From Vibrio rarus (lineage in GTDB: Bacteria; Pseudomonadota; Gammaproteobacteria; Enterobacterales; Vibrionaceae), in assembly GCF_024347075.1 (NCBI RefSeq), contig NZ_AP024901.1, positions 558,001-622,000 of the forward strand: DNA of 64,000 bases, written 5' to 3'. The notes under the pieces were generated by a model. It was not told the origin of the DNA. It saw only the letters and a list, made by a program, of their open reading frames with translations, and made no database searches. This document shows, one piece after another, positions 50,322 through 59,252 of the stretch. The position numbers and the translations under genes were made by a program. Each line of letters opens with the position of its first letter. Position 1 is the first letter of the stretch.

Positions 50322-51613
50322 GAGGGCGTTCAATATTCTGTGTCAGGTTAATTTTTAAATTTCTAGCACGCTGTCTAAACGCCCTTCAAAATAAATGGCT
50401 AACTGGGATAAACAAAGGCTCCAATTATGGATTGGCATTGTCCATTTCTCAGACGCATTCAATATGCCAGCATAAAGTAGCTTCAACAAGCTATTTTCGT
50501 TAGGGAACGCGCCCTTCGTTTTAGTCAGCTTTCTAAATTGACGGTGGACGGCCTCAACCGCATTAGTCGTGTAAATCACCTTGCGTATATGCTCTGGATA
50601 TTTAAAGTAATGCGAGAGATTATTCCACTTTCTGCGCCATGAGTTGATGACCAGTGGGTATATGTCCCCCCACTTGGCTTCTAGTTCATCAAGTGCAAGC
50701 TCAGCTGCTTCTTTACTTACCGCTCGATAAACAGGCTTCAAATCCGCCATAAAGGCTTTCTGATTTTTTGAGGCGACATACTTCATGGAATTGCGGATTT
50801 GGTGGATTACGCACAGCTGGGTTTCTGTTTCTGGGAAGATAGTCGCTATCGCCTCAGGGAAACCTGTTAACCCATCGACACAAGCAATTAGGATATCCTT
50901 AACACCACGATTATGCAGATCGGTCAGCACCGATAACCAATAGTTAGCCCCTTCATTTTCTGATAAATGAAGCCCTAATATTTCTTTCTTACCTTGCATG
51001 TTCAACGCTAAAATCGTGTAAACAGCCTTGCTGATATAACGGCCATCCTCTTTGACTTTATAGTGAATAGCATCAAGCCAAACTATTGGATAATGGCTGT
51101 CTAAGGGGCGTTGCTGCCAAGCTTTAAGCTCAGGAATAAGCTTATCTGTAACACTATTTATTGTGCCACTTGAGACGTTAATGCCGTACATATCCTCAAC
51201 GTGTTTATTGATATCTCGGTAGCTCATGCCCATGCTAAACATGGAGAGAATTTTACGGTCTATCTCATCAGTTAATGTTGTTTGCCCCTTTTTAATGAGC
51301 TGTGGTTCAAAAGTGCCGTTTCTATCTCTTGGAGCATCGAGTTCAAAGCTACCTGAAGGATGTTTGATTGTTTTTGATGTTTTACCATTCTTGCGGTTAG
51401 AGATGGGATCGTTCTCAAGATGCTGCTCTAACTCAGCAGTCAGAGCAGCTTCAGTAAGTTGCTTGATAAGTGGGCCAAGTACACTGTCTTTACCCGTAAG
51501 GCTTTTTCCTGCTTGAAGTGCTTTAAGCGCTTGGTCAAAATCAAATGGTTGGGTCATGTGTCACTCCTGTTTTGGATATTCTACTGAAATGACACAGAAC
51601 TTTGAACGCTACC
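50322..51613 (-). mobile_element. IS256-family insertion sequence
   Basis: 1292 bp with related ends (GAGGGCGTTCAATATTCTGT at the left, GGTAGCGTTCAAAGTTCTGT inverted at the right) and an 8-bp target duplication AATTGTGA (50314-50321, 51614-51621). It sits in the right end of the oldest ISAs1 copy. Confidence 0.9.
50355..51557 (-). CDS. IS256-family (mutator-type) transposase
   Basis: A 400-residue Transposase_mut protein: N-terminal SLTGKDSVLGPLIKQLTEAALTAELEQHL, catalytic Asp in PIVWLDAIHYKVKEDGRY, second Asp in ILIACVDGLTGFPEAI with CVIHQIRNSMKYV (C/D-x2-H), and the Glu region in YTTNAVEAVHRQFRKLTKTKGAFPNENSLLKLLY. Complete and likely active. Confidence 0.92.
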   Translation of the reverse strand: MTQPFDFDQALKALQAGKSLTGKDSVLGPLIKQLTEAALTAELEQHLENDPISNRKNGKTSKTIKHPSGSFELDAPRDRNGTFEPQLIKKGQTTLTDEIDRKILSMFSMGMSYRDINKHVEDMYGINVSSGTINSVTDKLIPELKAWQQRPLDSHYPIVWLDAIHYKVKEDGRYISKAVYTILALNMQGKKEILGLHLSENEGANYWLSVLTDLHNRGVKDILIACVDGLTGFPEAIATIFPETETQLCVIHQIRNSMKYVASKNQKAFMADLKPVYRAVSKEAAELALDELEAKWGDIYPLVINSWRRKWNNLSHYFKYPEHIRKVIYTTNAVEAVHRQFRKLTKTKGAFPNENSLLKLLYAGILNASEKWTMPIHNWSLCLSQLAIYFEGRLDSVLEI

Positions 51614-51641
51614 AATTGTGAACTCAATACGTCACGAAGCC

Positions 51642-52377
51642 CACGGAAAAATCACGAACATCCCCGTCAATAAAGGCTTGCCAGAACCTTCAAAAGGTAC
51701 TCAGAATCCATCGCACACATCGCTCTTTTGTGCTTAATACTCGCTTTCAAAGTCGTTTCACTCTTCAGCATGTTCAAACACATCTGTCTGATCCTTGCAA
51801 AGTTCTCTGCACTTTCTTCTGCCCGTTTTCGGCACGCGTCTTCACCAAATGTCGTATCGAGAGACCAATGCATCGACTCGACCAACCAATGTGAACGCGT
51901 TGCATTTAACAATTCCTTAGCATTTAAATCTTTCGAGCTAATGTAGTATCTCACTGTGATTTCTGACTCTTTCGCCACTGTTTCCTCTTGTCTAACAGAA
52001 ACGACGATACCCATTGTTTTTAGCTCTGGCCAGTCAAACGCCAAATCACCTAAAACACTTAAATCCGTGTTCGTTAATGCCAACCTGGTTTCTTGTCTAC
52101 CTCGGGATTTTTCTTGCGTGCTGTAAGAGTCGCCATCGTGTTTTTGGAGCATGTTCATATCGAAATAATTATCGAATGCTTGCTCCAAACGACCTTGATT
52201 TCCTTTTACCGCCAACAAATAATCTGCGTTTTTGTTTAGTATTTTTTGAGCGATTTTCTTTTGGCATCCCATAGCATCAATAGTGACCAAGCAGCCTGAT
52301 ATATCAAGCAGTTCGAGCAACTCTGGAATAGCGGTGATCTCGTTGGATTTTTCGTAAACTTTGTGTTGTCCGAGACT
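51642..52377 (-). mobile_element. ISAs1 copy 7, left portion (interrupted by copy 8)
   Basis: From its left end to GTCCGAGACT; the rest lies at 53701-54297, and the sum is 1333 bp. The left portion carries variant-A bases throughout, but the right portion carries variant-B bases, so this copy is a hybrid. It inserted in the oldest copy at TCACGAAGCC (51632-51641, 54298-54307). Confidence 0.88.
51667..52377 (-). pseudogene. ISAs1 transposase C-terminal fragment (copy 7)
   Basis: The last about 236 codons of the transposase, cut by copy 8 at SLGQHK. Its N-terminal 141 codons are at 53701-54124. Not functional as split. Confidence 0.85.
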
Positions 52378-53700
52378 CACGGAAAAATCACGAACATCCC
52401 CGTCAATAAAGGCTTGCCAGAACCTTCAAAAGGTACTCAGAATCCATCGCACACATCGCTCTTTTGTGCTTAATACTCGCTTTCAAAGTCGTTTCACTCT
52501 TCAGCATGTTCAAACACATCTGTCTGATCCTTGCAAAGTTCTCTGCACTTTCTTCTGCCCGTTTTCGGCACGCGTCTTCACCAAATGTCGTATCGAGAGA
52601 CCAATGCATCGACTCGACCAACCAATGTGAACGCGTTGCATTTAACAATTCCTTAGCATTTAAATCTTTCGAGCTAATGTAGTATCTCACTGTGATTTCT
52701 GACTCTTTCGCCACTGTTTCCTCTTGTCTAACAGAAACGACGATACCCATTGTTTTTAGCTCTGGCCAGTCAAACGCCAAATCACCTAAAACACTTAAAT
52801 CCGTGTTCGTTAATGCCAACCTGGTTTCTTGTCTACCTCGGGATTTTTCTTGCGTGCTGTAAGAGTCGCCATCGTGTTTTTGGAGCATGTTCATATCGAA
52901 ATAATTATCGAATGCTTGCTCCAAACGACCTTGATTTCCTTTTACCGCCAACAAATAATCTGCGTTTTTGTTTAGTATTTTTTGAGCGATTTTCTTTTGG
53001 CATCCCATAGCATCAATAGTGACCAAGCAGCCTGATATATCAAGCAGTTCGAGCAACTCTGGAATAGCGGTGATCTCGTTGGATTTTTCGTAAACTTTGT
53101 GTTGTCCGAGACTAACGCCATTTTCAGTCGCAAAAGCGTTCACCATGTGAATTGCGCCAAGACCGCGAGAGTCATCATAAGAGCCCCTGACAGTCTTACC
53201 ATCAATGGCTATCACTTCACCTTTGGTTAACTCACAGCAATCTTTCATCCACTCAATGAAGCATTTTTGAAGTCGAGTCGCACTAATCATACCCATCGTT
53301 CTAGCTATCGTCGAAGTAGATGGAACACCATGACTAAAATCGCCAAATCGCTTCAAGAAATCCAACTTAGCTTCACCGTAAAGACTAATCGCCTTCCAGT
53401 CATCTTGACCAGAAAGCACAGCACAAATTGTTAACAGAATGATATCAGTTAACTTGTGCTCGACTTTGCCTTGTTGTCGGTAATCTGGAATGACATCGAA
53501 ATGCATAAATGGGTGCTGGTTACTCATTGTTGGACCTCCAATTTATCTATGGAGGTATTAGATAACACTGAAAATGATCTACAAATCGATCATCAGATCA
53601 TTGATTGTTATGTGATAACGCTAACGAATGAAGTTCAAAAATTGTGAACTCAATACGTCACGAAGCCTTTAAACATGGGCATCTACATGATTTTTCCCTG
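52378..53700 (-). mobile_element. ISAs1 copy 8 (complete)
   Basis: 1323 bp, variant A, flanked by GTCCGAGACT (52368-52377 and 53701-53710), internal sequence of copy 7. Among the most recent insertions in the stack. Confidence 0.9.
52403..53527 (-). CDS. ISAs1-family transposase (copy 8)
   Basis: A complete 374-residue transposase, same protein as the other intact copies. Confidence 0.92.
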   Translation of the reverse strand: MSNQHPFMHFDVIPDYRQQGKVEHKLTDIILLTICAVLSGQDDWKAISLYGEAKLDFLKRFGDFSHGVPSTSTIARTMGMISATRLQKCFIEWMKDCCELTKGEVIAIDGKTVRGSYDDSRGLGAIHMVNAFATENGVSLGQHKVYEKSNEITAIPELLELLDISGCLVTIDAMGCQKKIAQKILNKNADYLLAVKGNQGRLEQAFDNYFDMNMLQKHDGDSYSTQEKSRGRQETRLALTNTDLSVLGDLAFDWPELKTMGIVVSVRQEETVAKESEITVRYYISSKDLNAKELLNATRSHWLVESMHWSLDTTFGEDACRKRAEESAENFARIRQMCLNMLKSETTLKASIKHKRAMCAMDSEYLLKVLASLY

Positions 53701-54297
53701 GTCCGAGACTAACGCCATTTTCAGTCGCAAAAGCGTTTACCATGTGAATTGCGCCAAGACCACGAGAGTCATCATAAGAGCCCCTGACAGTCTTACCATC
53801 AATGGCGATCACTTCACCTTTGGTTAACTCACAGCAATCTTTCATCCACTCAATGAAGCATTTTTGAAGTCGAGTCGCACTAATCATACCCATCGTTCTA
53901 GCTATCGTCGAAGTAGATGGAGCACCATGACTAAAATCGCCAAATCGCTTCAAGAAATCCAACTTAGCTTCACCGTAAAGACTAATCGCCTTCCAGTCAT
54001 CTTGACCAGAAAGCACAGCACAAATTGTTAACAGAATGATATCAGTTAACTTGTGCTCGACTTTGCCTTGTTGTCGGTAATCTGGAATGACATCGAAATG
54101 CATAAATGGGTGCTGGTTACTCATTGTTGGACCTCCAATTTATCTATGGAGGTATTAGATAACACTGAAAATGATCTACAAATCGATCATCAGATCATTG
54201 ATTGTTATGTGATAACGCTAACGAATGAAGTTCAAAAATTGTGAACTCAATACGTCACGAAGCCTTTAAACATGGGCATCTACATGATTTTTCCCTG
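53701..54297 (-). mobile_element. ISAs1 copy 7, right portion
   Basis: The continuation of copy 7 after copy 8. It includes the transposase N-terminus (54124 down to 53701), which has one amino-acid difference from the others (HGAPSTS in place of HGVPSTS). Variant-B DNA. Followed by the last 43 bp of the oldest copy (54298-54340). Confidence 0.87.
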
Positions 54298-54475
54298 TCA
54301 CGAAGCCTTTAAACATGGGCATCTACATGATTTTTCCCTGCCATTACAGGCTATCCCTTATAAAACCTGGCTTCTACTACTTTTCCAAAAACTGCCCCAA
54401 TAGGTCCCTAAAAATAACTCTTTTGAACCTTTCATAGGCTATTGAGCCTAGGCATATTTTGCATCGAACTTTAGT

Positions 54476-54501
54476 GAAGACCAGAATGTACTCTGGTCTT
54501 C
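54476..54501 (-). terminator. Hairpin downstream of wzc
   Basis: GAAGACCAGA / TCTGGTCTTC, a perfect 10-bp stem with a 6-nt loop, 41 bp after the wzc stop. The U-tract is weak on the minus strand, so it may attenuate rather than stop transcription between export and sugar genes. Confidence 0.5.
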
Positions 54502-54541
54502 TTCTGAGTGGCAAAACTCAACTTAGTGTGAATTTCTGCGA

Positions 54542-56737
54542 TTACTTACTCTTATACGCATAGTTATAATAGCCGTAAGAATAATAGCTAGATGCAGTCT
54601 TTTCTACCGCATTCAAAATAATACCTTTGGTTGCTACTCCTGCTTGGTCTAAACGGTCTACTGCTACTTCGAGCTCTTTAGTACCTGTGGCGGCGAAACG
54701 AGTGATCATCAATGTGGTTCCCGCATGACGTCCCATGATACCTGCATCTGTAACTGCAAGAATAGGAGGTGTATCCAAGATAACTATATCGTAATTCTCA
54801 CTAGCCCACTGCAACATATCCTCAAAACGAGCATGCATTAGTAACTCTGAAGGGTTAGGCGGTGTTTTACCCTTAGTCATTACATCTAGATTATGAGTAA
54901 AGTCTTTATGTATCACTTCATCAATGGTTTTATCATTTACCAACAAATCACTAAGGCCAAGTTTATGTGGTAGTTTTACATGCTTACCCAGATAGCCTCG
55001 ACGTAAATCTGCATCAATAACCAATACCTTTTGCCCTGAAGCAGCAATAATATTAGCCAAATTTAATGATACAAAAGATTTACCTATACCCGGTGAAGGA
55101 CCCGTAATCATAATGATGTTGTTTTTAGCTTCCATCATTGCAAAATGCAAACTGGTACGCAGTGAGCGTAATGCTTCTACAGAAAGGTCTGCTGGGTTTA
55201 CTTCAGATAACAGTAGTTCACCTGCAGCATATTTTTTGCCTCTGTGTTTTTTAATGGTAAGTTGATCAATTTTAAGCTGCTGGTCAGATTTAGGAATAGT
55301 GGCATAAACAGATAAACCAAGTTCTTCAATTTGATCAGGATTTTCTATACCTTTATGGAAAGCCGATTTAAGCAGTACAAATGCGACACTTAGCATCCCA
55401 CCAAGCAATGTGGCTAATACTACAATAAGCGGTTTTTTAGGTTTAATTGGGTTGCTGTAAACTTCTGCTTTATCCAATATGCGAACGTTACCTACTGTGC
55501 TTGCTTTTACAACACTCAACTCTTGTGATTTATTTAGCAGTTGCAAATAAATTTGCTGATTGACTTCTACATCACGTGTTAAACGTAATACTTCGCGCTG
55601 AGTTTTAGGCATTTTCTTGATTTCTGCCTCCATTCTGCGCTTTTGATTTTCTAATGTTTTACGTTTTTCTAGTACCGCAATATATGCAGGGTGTTGTTTA
55701 GTGAAACGCTGTGACAGTTCGCTTTCTTTGAATGTAAGCTGATTAAGTTGTGCTTCTAGTTCAACCATCACTTTTAGCTTAGATTGTGCTTCTAAGCCTA
55801 AATCTACTGATTCGTTATCTTGACGATATTGGTTTAGTTTATTCTCATTAATGGTTAATTGTTCTTTTATTTCTGGTAGTTTTTTAGAAAGAAATTTAAG
55901 ACTATTTTCGGCTTCTGCAGCATTACGATCAACATTTTGTAAAAAATAATTATTGGTAATGTCATTTAATATATTAATGATTAATGCTTTATTTTCACCC
56001 TCGAAGCCAAATGATAAAATACCCGATTGCTTACCACGCTCACTCACTGTTAATAAACTACTGAGCCATTGAGTAGCATCTAGCTTACTACGTTTACCTA
56101 AACTAAACTGTTGACCTTGTTTACCGCGGATATGTGAAATGAATAGAGATATACCTTGTGCGTTCTGATTTGGTGTTATTTTAGCTTTTGCAAGCTCCCC
56201 TACCTTACCTTTTAACACTAATTTATCGTTTTGGTGCAGACTATATTCCCCTGCTTCTGCATTATCTAAGGTTATAGTATAGCCAACTGTATCTGCGTAA
56301 TCTGGAATATCAAATCGTTCAACTTTAATTTCAGCTTCATCACCAAACCGTTTGGCTAATCCTTTACCTATCACGGGTATATAAATAGGTGTTGCTATTG
56401 TCGTTAGATTGTATTTATCTACAGTTTTACCTAGCACCATACGAGATTTAACTATTTCAATCTCAGTTGTTGCTTGAGATTCTGGGGCGAACATATCACT
56501 CATGCCCTCAGTTAAAGCTGAAAATCCCGAAGACTTTTGTTCTACTTGAACCAGTGCATCTGCCTTATAAATAGGTGTCGCGAGAAGTGCATACCCAATA
56601 CCTACAATAGCAAAGACAAAAGTGGTAAATAGGATTATCCACTTTCCATCCAGCAATAACCCTAATAATTTACCTAAATCGATAACATCAGGTTGTGCTG
56701 TCTGTTGTGGACGTTTTGAACGAGTTTCTTGAGTCAT
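54542..56737 (-). CDS. wzc: Polysaccharide co-polymerase / tyrosine autokinase Wzc
   Basis: A 731-residue inner-membrane protein. A Wzz-type domain starts with a membrane helix at about residues 35-55 (IILFTTFVFAIVGIGYALL), followed by periplasmic coiled-coil helices (about 265-410). A second membrane helix lies at about 435-460. The cytoplasmic BY-kinase has Walker A GPSPGIGKS, A' VLVIDADLRRG and B IVILDTPPI, and a Tyr-rich tail (SSYYSYGYYNYAYKSK) for autophosphorylation. It controls polymer length and works with Wza for export; Wzb removes its phosphates. Full length. Confidence 0.93.
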   Translation of the reverse strand: MTQETRSKRPQQTAQPDVIDLGKLLGLLLDGKWIILFTTFVFAIVGIGYALLATPIYKADALVQVEQKSSGFSALTEGMSDMFAPESQATTEIEIVKSRMVLGKTVDKYNLTTIATPIYIPVIGKGLAKRFGDEAEIKVERFDIPDYADTVGYTITLDNAEAGEYSLHQNDKLVLKGKVGELAKAKITPNQNAQGISLFISHIRGKQGQQFSLGKRSKLDATQWLSSLLTVSERGKQSGILSFGFEGENKALIINILNDITNNYFLQNVDRNAAEAENSLKFLSKKLPEIKEQLTINENKLNQYRQDNESVDLGLEAQSKLKVMVELEAQLNQLTFKESELSQRFTKQHPAYIAVLEKRKTLENQKRRMEAEIKKMPKTQREVLRLTRDVEVNQQIYLQLLNKSQELSVVKASTVGNVRILDKAEVYSNPIKPKKPLIVVLATLLGGMLSVAFVLLKSAFHKGIENPDQIEELGLSVYATIPKSDQQLKIDQLTIKKHRGKKYAAGELLLSEVNPADLSVEALRSLRTSLHFAMMEAKNNIIMITGPSPGIGKSFVSLNLANIIAASGQKVLVIDADLRRGYLGKHVKLPHKLGLSDLLVNDKTIDEVIHKDFTHNLDVMTKGKTPPNPSELLMHARFEDMLQWASENYDIVILDTPPILAVTDAGIMGRHAGTTLMITRFAATGTKELEVAVDRLDQAGVATKGIILNAVEKTASSYYSYGYYNYAYKSK

Positions 56738-56869
56738 AGAGTTGTTTGTTCCGGATGAAATGTGGCCAAAGGTAGTTATCCCTTTGGCCTAAATTTTGAG
56801 TTCGTGCAACCTTGATTGATTGTAAGGCTCTGATTTGGAGTGGCTAAATCTCTAAAGAGATCCATTTAA

Positions 56870-57298
56870 CTATTTTAACTTCTTCACCCACGCTTCTGCG
56901 GATTTCTCTACTAAAGTATAAATATGCTCAAATGCTTCCATACTTTGTTTATATGGATCAGGGATCTCTTTATTTAGCCAGTGGCCATAAAGCATAGTTT
57001 TTCCTCTAGCTGAGGGATCTATTTTAGTAATCTCTGATATGTGCTTCTTTTCCATCACTAAAATCAAGTCACTGTCGGTAATCATTTCAGAGGTAATTTG
57101 CCTTGCTTTATGTTTCGACAAGGAATAACCATGAACTTTGCACGCATGTTCACTTTTTGGATCGGCTGGTTTGTCCGCTAATGCACCAAGGCCTGCAGAT
57201 GTAATCTTCTTATCAGGCAAAGCTTGCTTTAACAGTTCTTCACCAATCGGTGAACGACAAATATTACCAATACAAACCACTAAAATATTATCAAACAT
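56870..57298 (-). CDS. wzb: Low-molecular-weight protein tyrosine phosphatase Wzb
   Basis: A 142-residue phosphatase with the N-terminal P-loop VCIGNICRSPIGEE (C-x5-R; nucleophile Cys9, Arg15) and the DPY motif (IPDPYKQS) carrying the general acid Asp. It dephosphorylates the Wzc tail, enabling cycling of the export complex. Encoded between wza and wzc as usual. Confidence 0.93.
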   Translation of the reverse strand: MFDNILVVCIGNICRSPIGEELLKQALPDKKITSAGLGALADKPADPKSEHACKVHGYSLSKHKARQITSEMITDSDLILVMEKKHISEITKIDPSARGKTMLYGHWLNKEIPDPYKQSMEAFEHIYTLVEKSAEAWVKKLK

Positions 57299-57326
57299 TC
57301 ATTTCGTCCCTTACGTAAATGTAATA

Positions 57327-58604
57327 TTACCAGTTGTGAATTCTAGCCGCGACTTCTGTTGCATCATTTAAACCACCAATGGTTGGTAATAACTGGCGCA
57401 CAACACGATTATATTGCTCAATAGGTGCAGCAGTTACATAAATAACGTCGTAAGGTTCAAGTTCAAACTCAGTGCCAGTAACTAATGCTGTTGCATCACT
57501 AATGTCTAACTGATACACATTAGCGACAATTCTTTCTGGTCTAGTCTGCTTACCTTGCTTAGTAGGTTCGGTTCTTGATGTAGTTTTTTGTTGTTTCTCT
57601 TTTTCAGTTAGTGATTGCTCACGAACTTGAGCTAGATATTTTTCGTGTGATTTGTCACGTTTACCGCTTCGCACTACAAAAACACCGGTAGCATTCGCCG
57701 ACAATTCATTTATTCCACCCACTTCGCTTAACGCTTCAGTTAATGTCATACCTGAACGATCAATTTTAAGCAGTTTAGGATCGTTGACTTCGCCTAGCAC
57801 AAATACTTTTTGTGCATCGTTACGAGGTACGTGGATTATATCTCCACGTTTCAGCAAACGGTTTTCTGTTAAGTCGCCATTTTGCATTAAATCATGCAAA
57901 GATAAGGTTTCAGTTTTGCCATCACGGGTTAATGTAACATTGCGCCAATCGGCATCTCCAGTTAATCCCCCTGCCTGATTAATGGCATCTAGGAAGGTAA
58001 GAGGGACATTAGTTAATGGCTGATAACCTGGCTGACGAATTTCGCCAGTCACATAGGCTTTTTGTGAGCGGAAGCCTGCTATATTGACATCTACCTGTGG
58101 ACTTTCTATATATTTGGTTAAACGTTTTGAAATGTTTTTACGCACTTCCGATACCGTTTTTCCCGCCACCTTAACAAAGCCGATGTAAGGGTAAAAGATA
58201 GTACCGTCAGCATGAACCCAATGCCCGGCTTCTTGGGCACTGCGGTAAGCACCGGCAGGGATGGTTAACTCTGGGTGATCCCAAATGGTAATGTTTAAAA
58301 TATCGCCTTGCCCAATTACATATTCATAGCCCGCTATTTCAGCATCTAATGTTGGATTACTACGAGAGTGTGCTTCAACTTGAGTAAACGATGCATAGCG
58401 ATTAACAAAAGAAGGCGATAACGGGTAAACATTAACCACATTGACTGGTGTGTCGGCCAGTTGTTGTTCCGTCATGTTTGATTCATCAGGAACGGTGTTG
58501 TACACCTGCTTATTACCCAGATCTACACTGGAGCCTGGCATAGTACATCCAGAGATAGCTAATAGTGCTGCCAATGGCAACACAGTTTTGAATATTGGTT
58601 TCAT
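57327..58604 (-). CDS. wza: Outer-membrane polysaccharide export lipoprotein Wza
   Basis: Starts at ATG 58604 (MKPIFKTVLPLAALLAISGC), giving a lipoprotein signal with lipobox AISGC; a start 12 codons earlier would spoil the signal. About 425 residues. The PES domain (YVIGQGDILNITIWDHPEL...) is followed by two SLBB-type repeats ('QKAYVTGEIRQPGYQPL', 'KVFVLGEVNDPKLLKI'), and the C-terminal outer-membrane helix region ends ARIHNW. A Glu/Lys/Gln-rich insert of about 40 residues (EQSLTEKEKQQKTTSRTEPTKQGKQ) lies in the third domain. Forms the octameric export channel. Confidence 0.92.
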   Translation of the reverse strand: MKPIFKTVLPLAALLAISGCTMPGSSVDLGNKQVYNTVPDESNMTEQQLADTPVNVVNVYPLSPSFVNRYASFTQVEAHSRSNPTLDAEIAGYEYVIGQGDILNITIWDHPELTIPAGAYRSAQEAGHWVHADGTIFYPYIGFVKVAGKTVSEVRKNISKRLTKYIESPQVDVNIAGFRSQKAYVTGEIRQPGYQPLTNVPLTFLDAINQAGGLTGDADWRNVTLTRDGKTETLSLHDLMQNGDLTENRLLKRGDIIHVPRNDAQKVFVLGEVNDPKLLKIDRSGMTLTEALSEVGGINELSANATGVFVVRSGKRDKSHEKYLAQVREQSLTEKEKQQKTTSRTEPTKQGKQTRPERIVANVYQLDISDATALVTGTEFELEPYDVIYVTAAPIEQYNRVVRQLLPTIGGLNDATEVAARIHNW

Positions 58605-58676
58605 AATTAATAACTTAAAAGCAGGTTGTTCTGTATACAAGTGTCAGCATAGTACAGGAAAAAAGGAGAAGTAGGT

Positions 58677-58687
58677 ACGCTACCGCC
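58677..58687 (-). promoter_or_regulatory. RfaH ops element (JUMPstart core)
   Basis: The minus strand reads GGCGGTAGCGT, an exact match to the ops consensus that pauses RNA polymerase and recruits RfaH. It lies about 73 bp upstream of the wza start, as expected for a long, RfaH-dependent surface polysaccharide operon that must read through to 27 kb. Confidence 0.9.
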
Positions 58688-59252
58688 CAGAGGATTATTC
58701 GAAATTCCACCATTCGGTAATGTGTTGCGAGCCAAATTGTTGTTTTGTTACTATTTTGATAATTTAGTTACATCTGCAATACATGTTTTTCTTTAGAATC
58801 ACCGTAGTAAATGTGATTATTGATATTCTAATTATTTAGAATATTTACAGGTGTAAGCTAGAAGTATAACTGGCTATTATCATACAAAAAGAATTAATGG
58901 ATAGCGAAGAAAACACTGTGGATTCAAGGGACCAACACTATACAGTTGTGATCTGCATCACACTTGCAATTTAACCTGCGCATCCCACTTCCTATACAGC
59001 CGACATATTTTCAACTATCAATGTGACACCAATAAGACATTAGTTTCATTTTGTAACACTTTATAGGTGGTATTATGCGCCTATTTAGTCCCCCACTCAA
59101 ATAATATTATTATAATTCAAAAAAATTTAGTGGTGCCCATGTGTTACCGGTTTGCCACATGGGTTTTGTTACTTAATGTTTACAACATTTCGATTTCCCT
59201 ACCATTTTAGCCAATAAACAAAGCTGTAATTCATATACAATTCTGTATGTTT
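58688..59252. other. Intergenic promoter region between wza and the SLC10-like gene
   Basis: About 560 bp, AT-rich, without a gene. It holds the ops element at its left edge, presumably the capsule promoter further right (no convincing -35/-10 pair could be chosen), and a terminator hairpin at 59136-59163 at the end facing the transporter gene. Confidence 0.5.
59136..59163 (-). terminator. Terminator after the SLC10-like transporter gene
   Basis: CCCATGTG / CACATGGG with a 12-nt loop. On the minus strand it is followed shortly by a run of seven T (59125-59119 region). About 90 bp after the transporter stop. Confidence 0.65.

Larger units (their letters stand above)
45670..54340 (-). mobile_element. 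Nested ISAs1 array with one IS256 (composite IS tangle)
   Basis: 8.67 kb made wholly of ISAs1 sequence plus one IS256. The oldest ISAs1 is recoverable as scattered pieces (45670-45691, 47015-47160, 50155-50321, 51614-51641, 54298-54340), into which other copies inserted, some in turn invaded. Target duplications identified: ACGAACATCC around copy 3; ATGATATCAG around copy 6 and its attached fragment; TCACGAAGCC around copy 7; GTCCGAGACT around copy 8; AATTGTGA around IS256. Two sequence variants coexist (A: copies 1, 3, 8; B: copies 2, 5, 6). It lies between rmlB and wzc; the outer flanks share no duplication. Confidence 0.88.
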
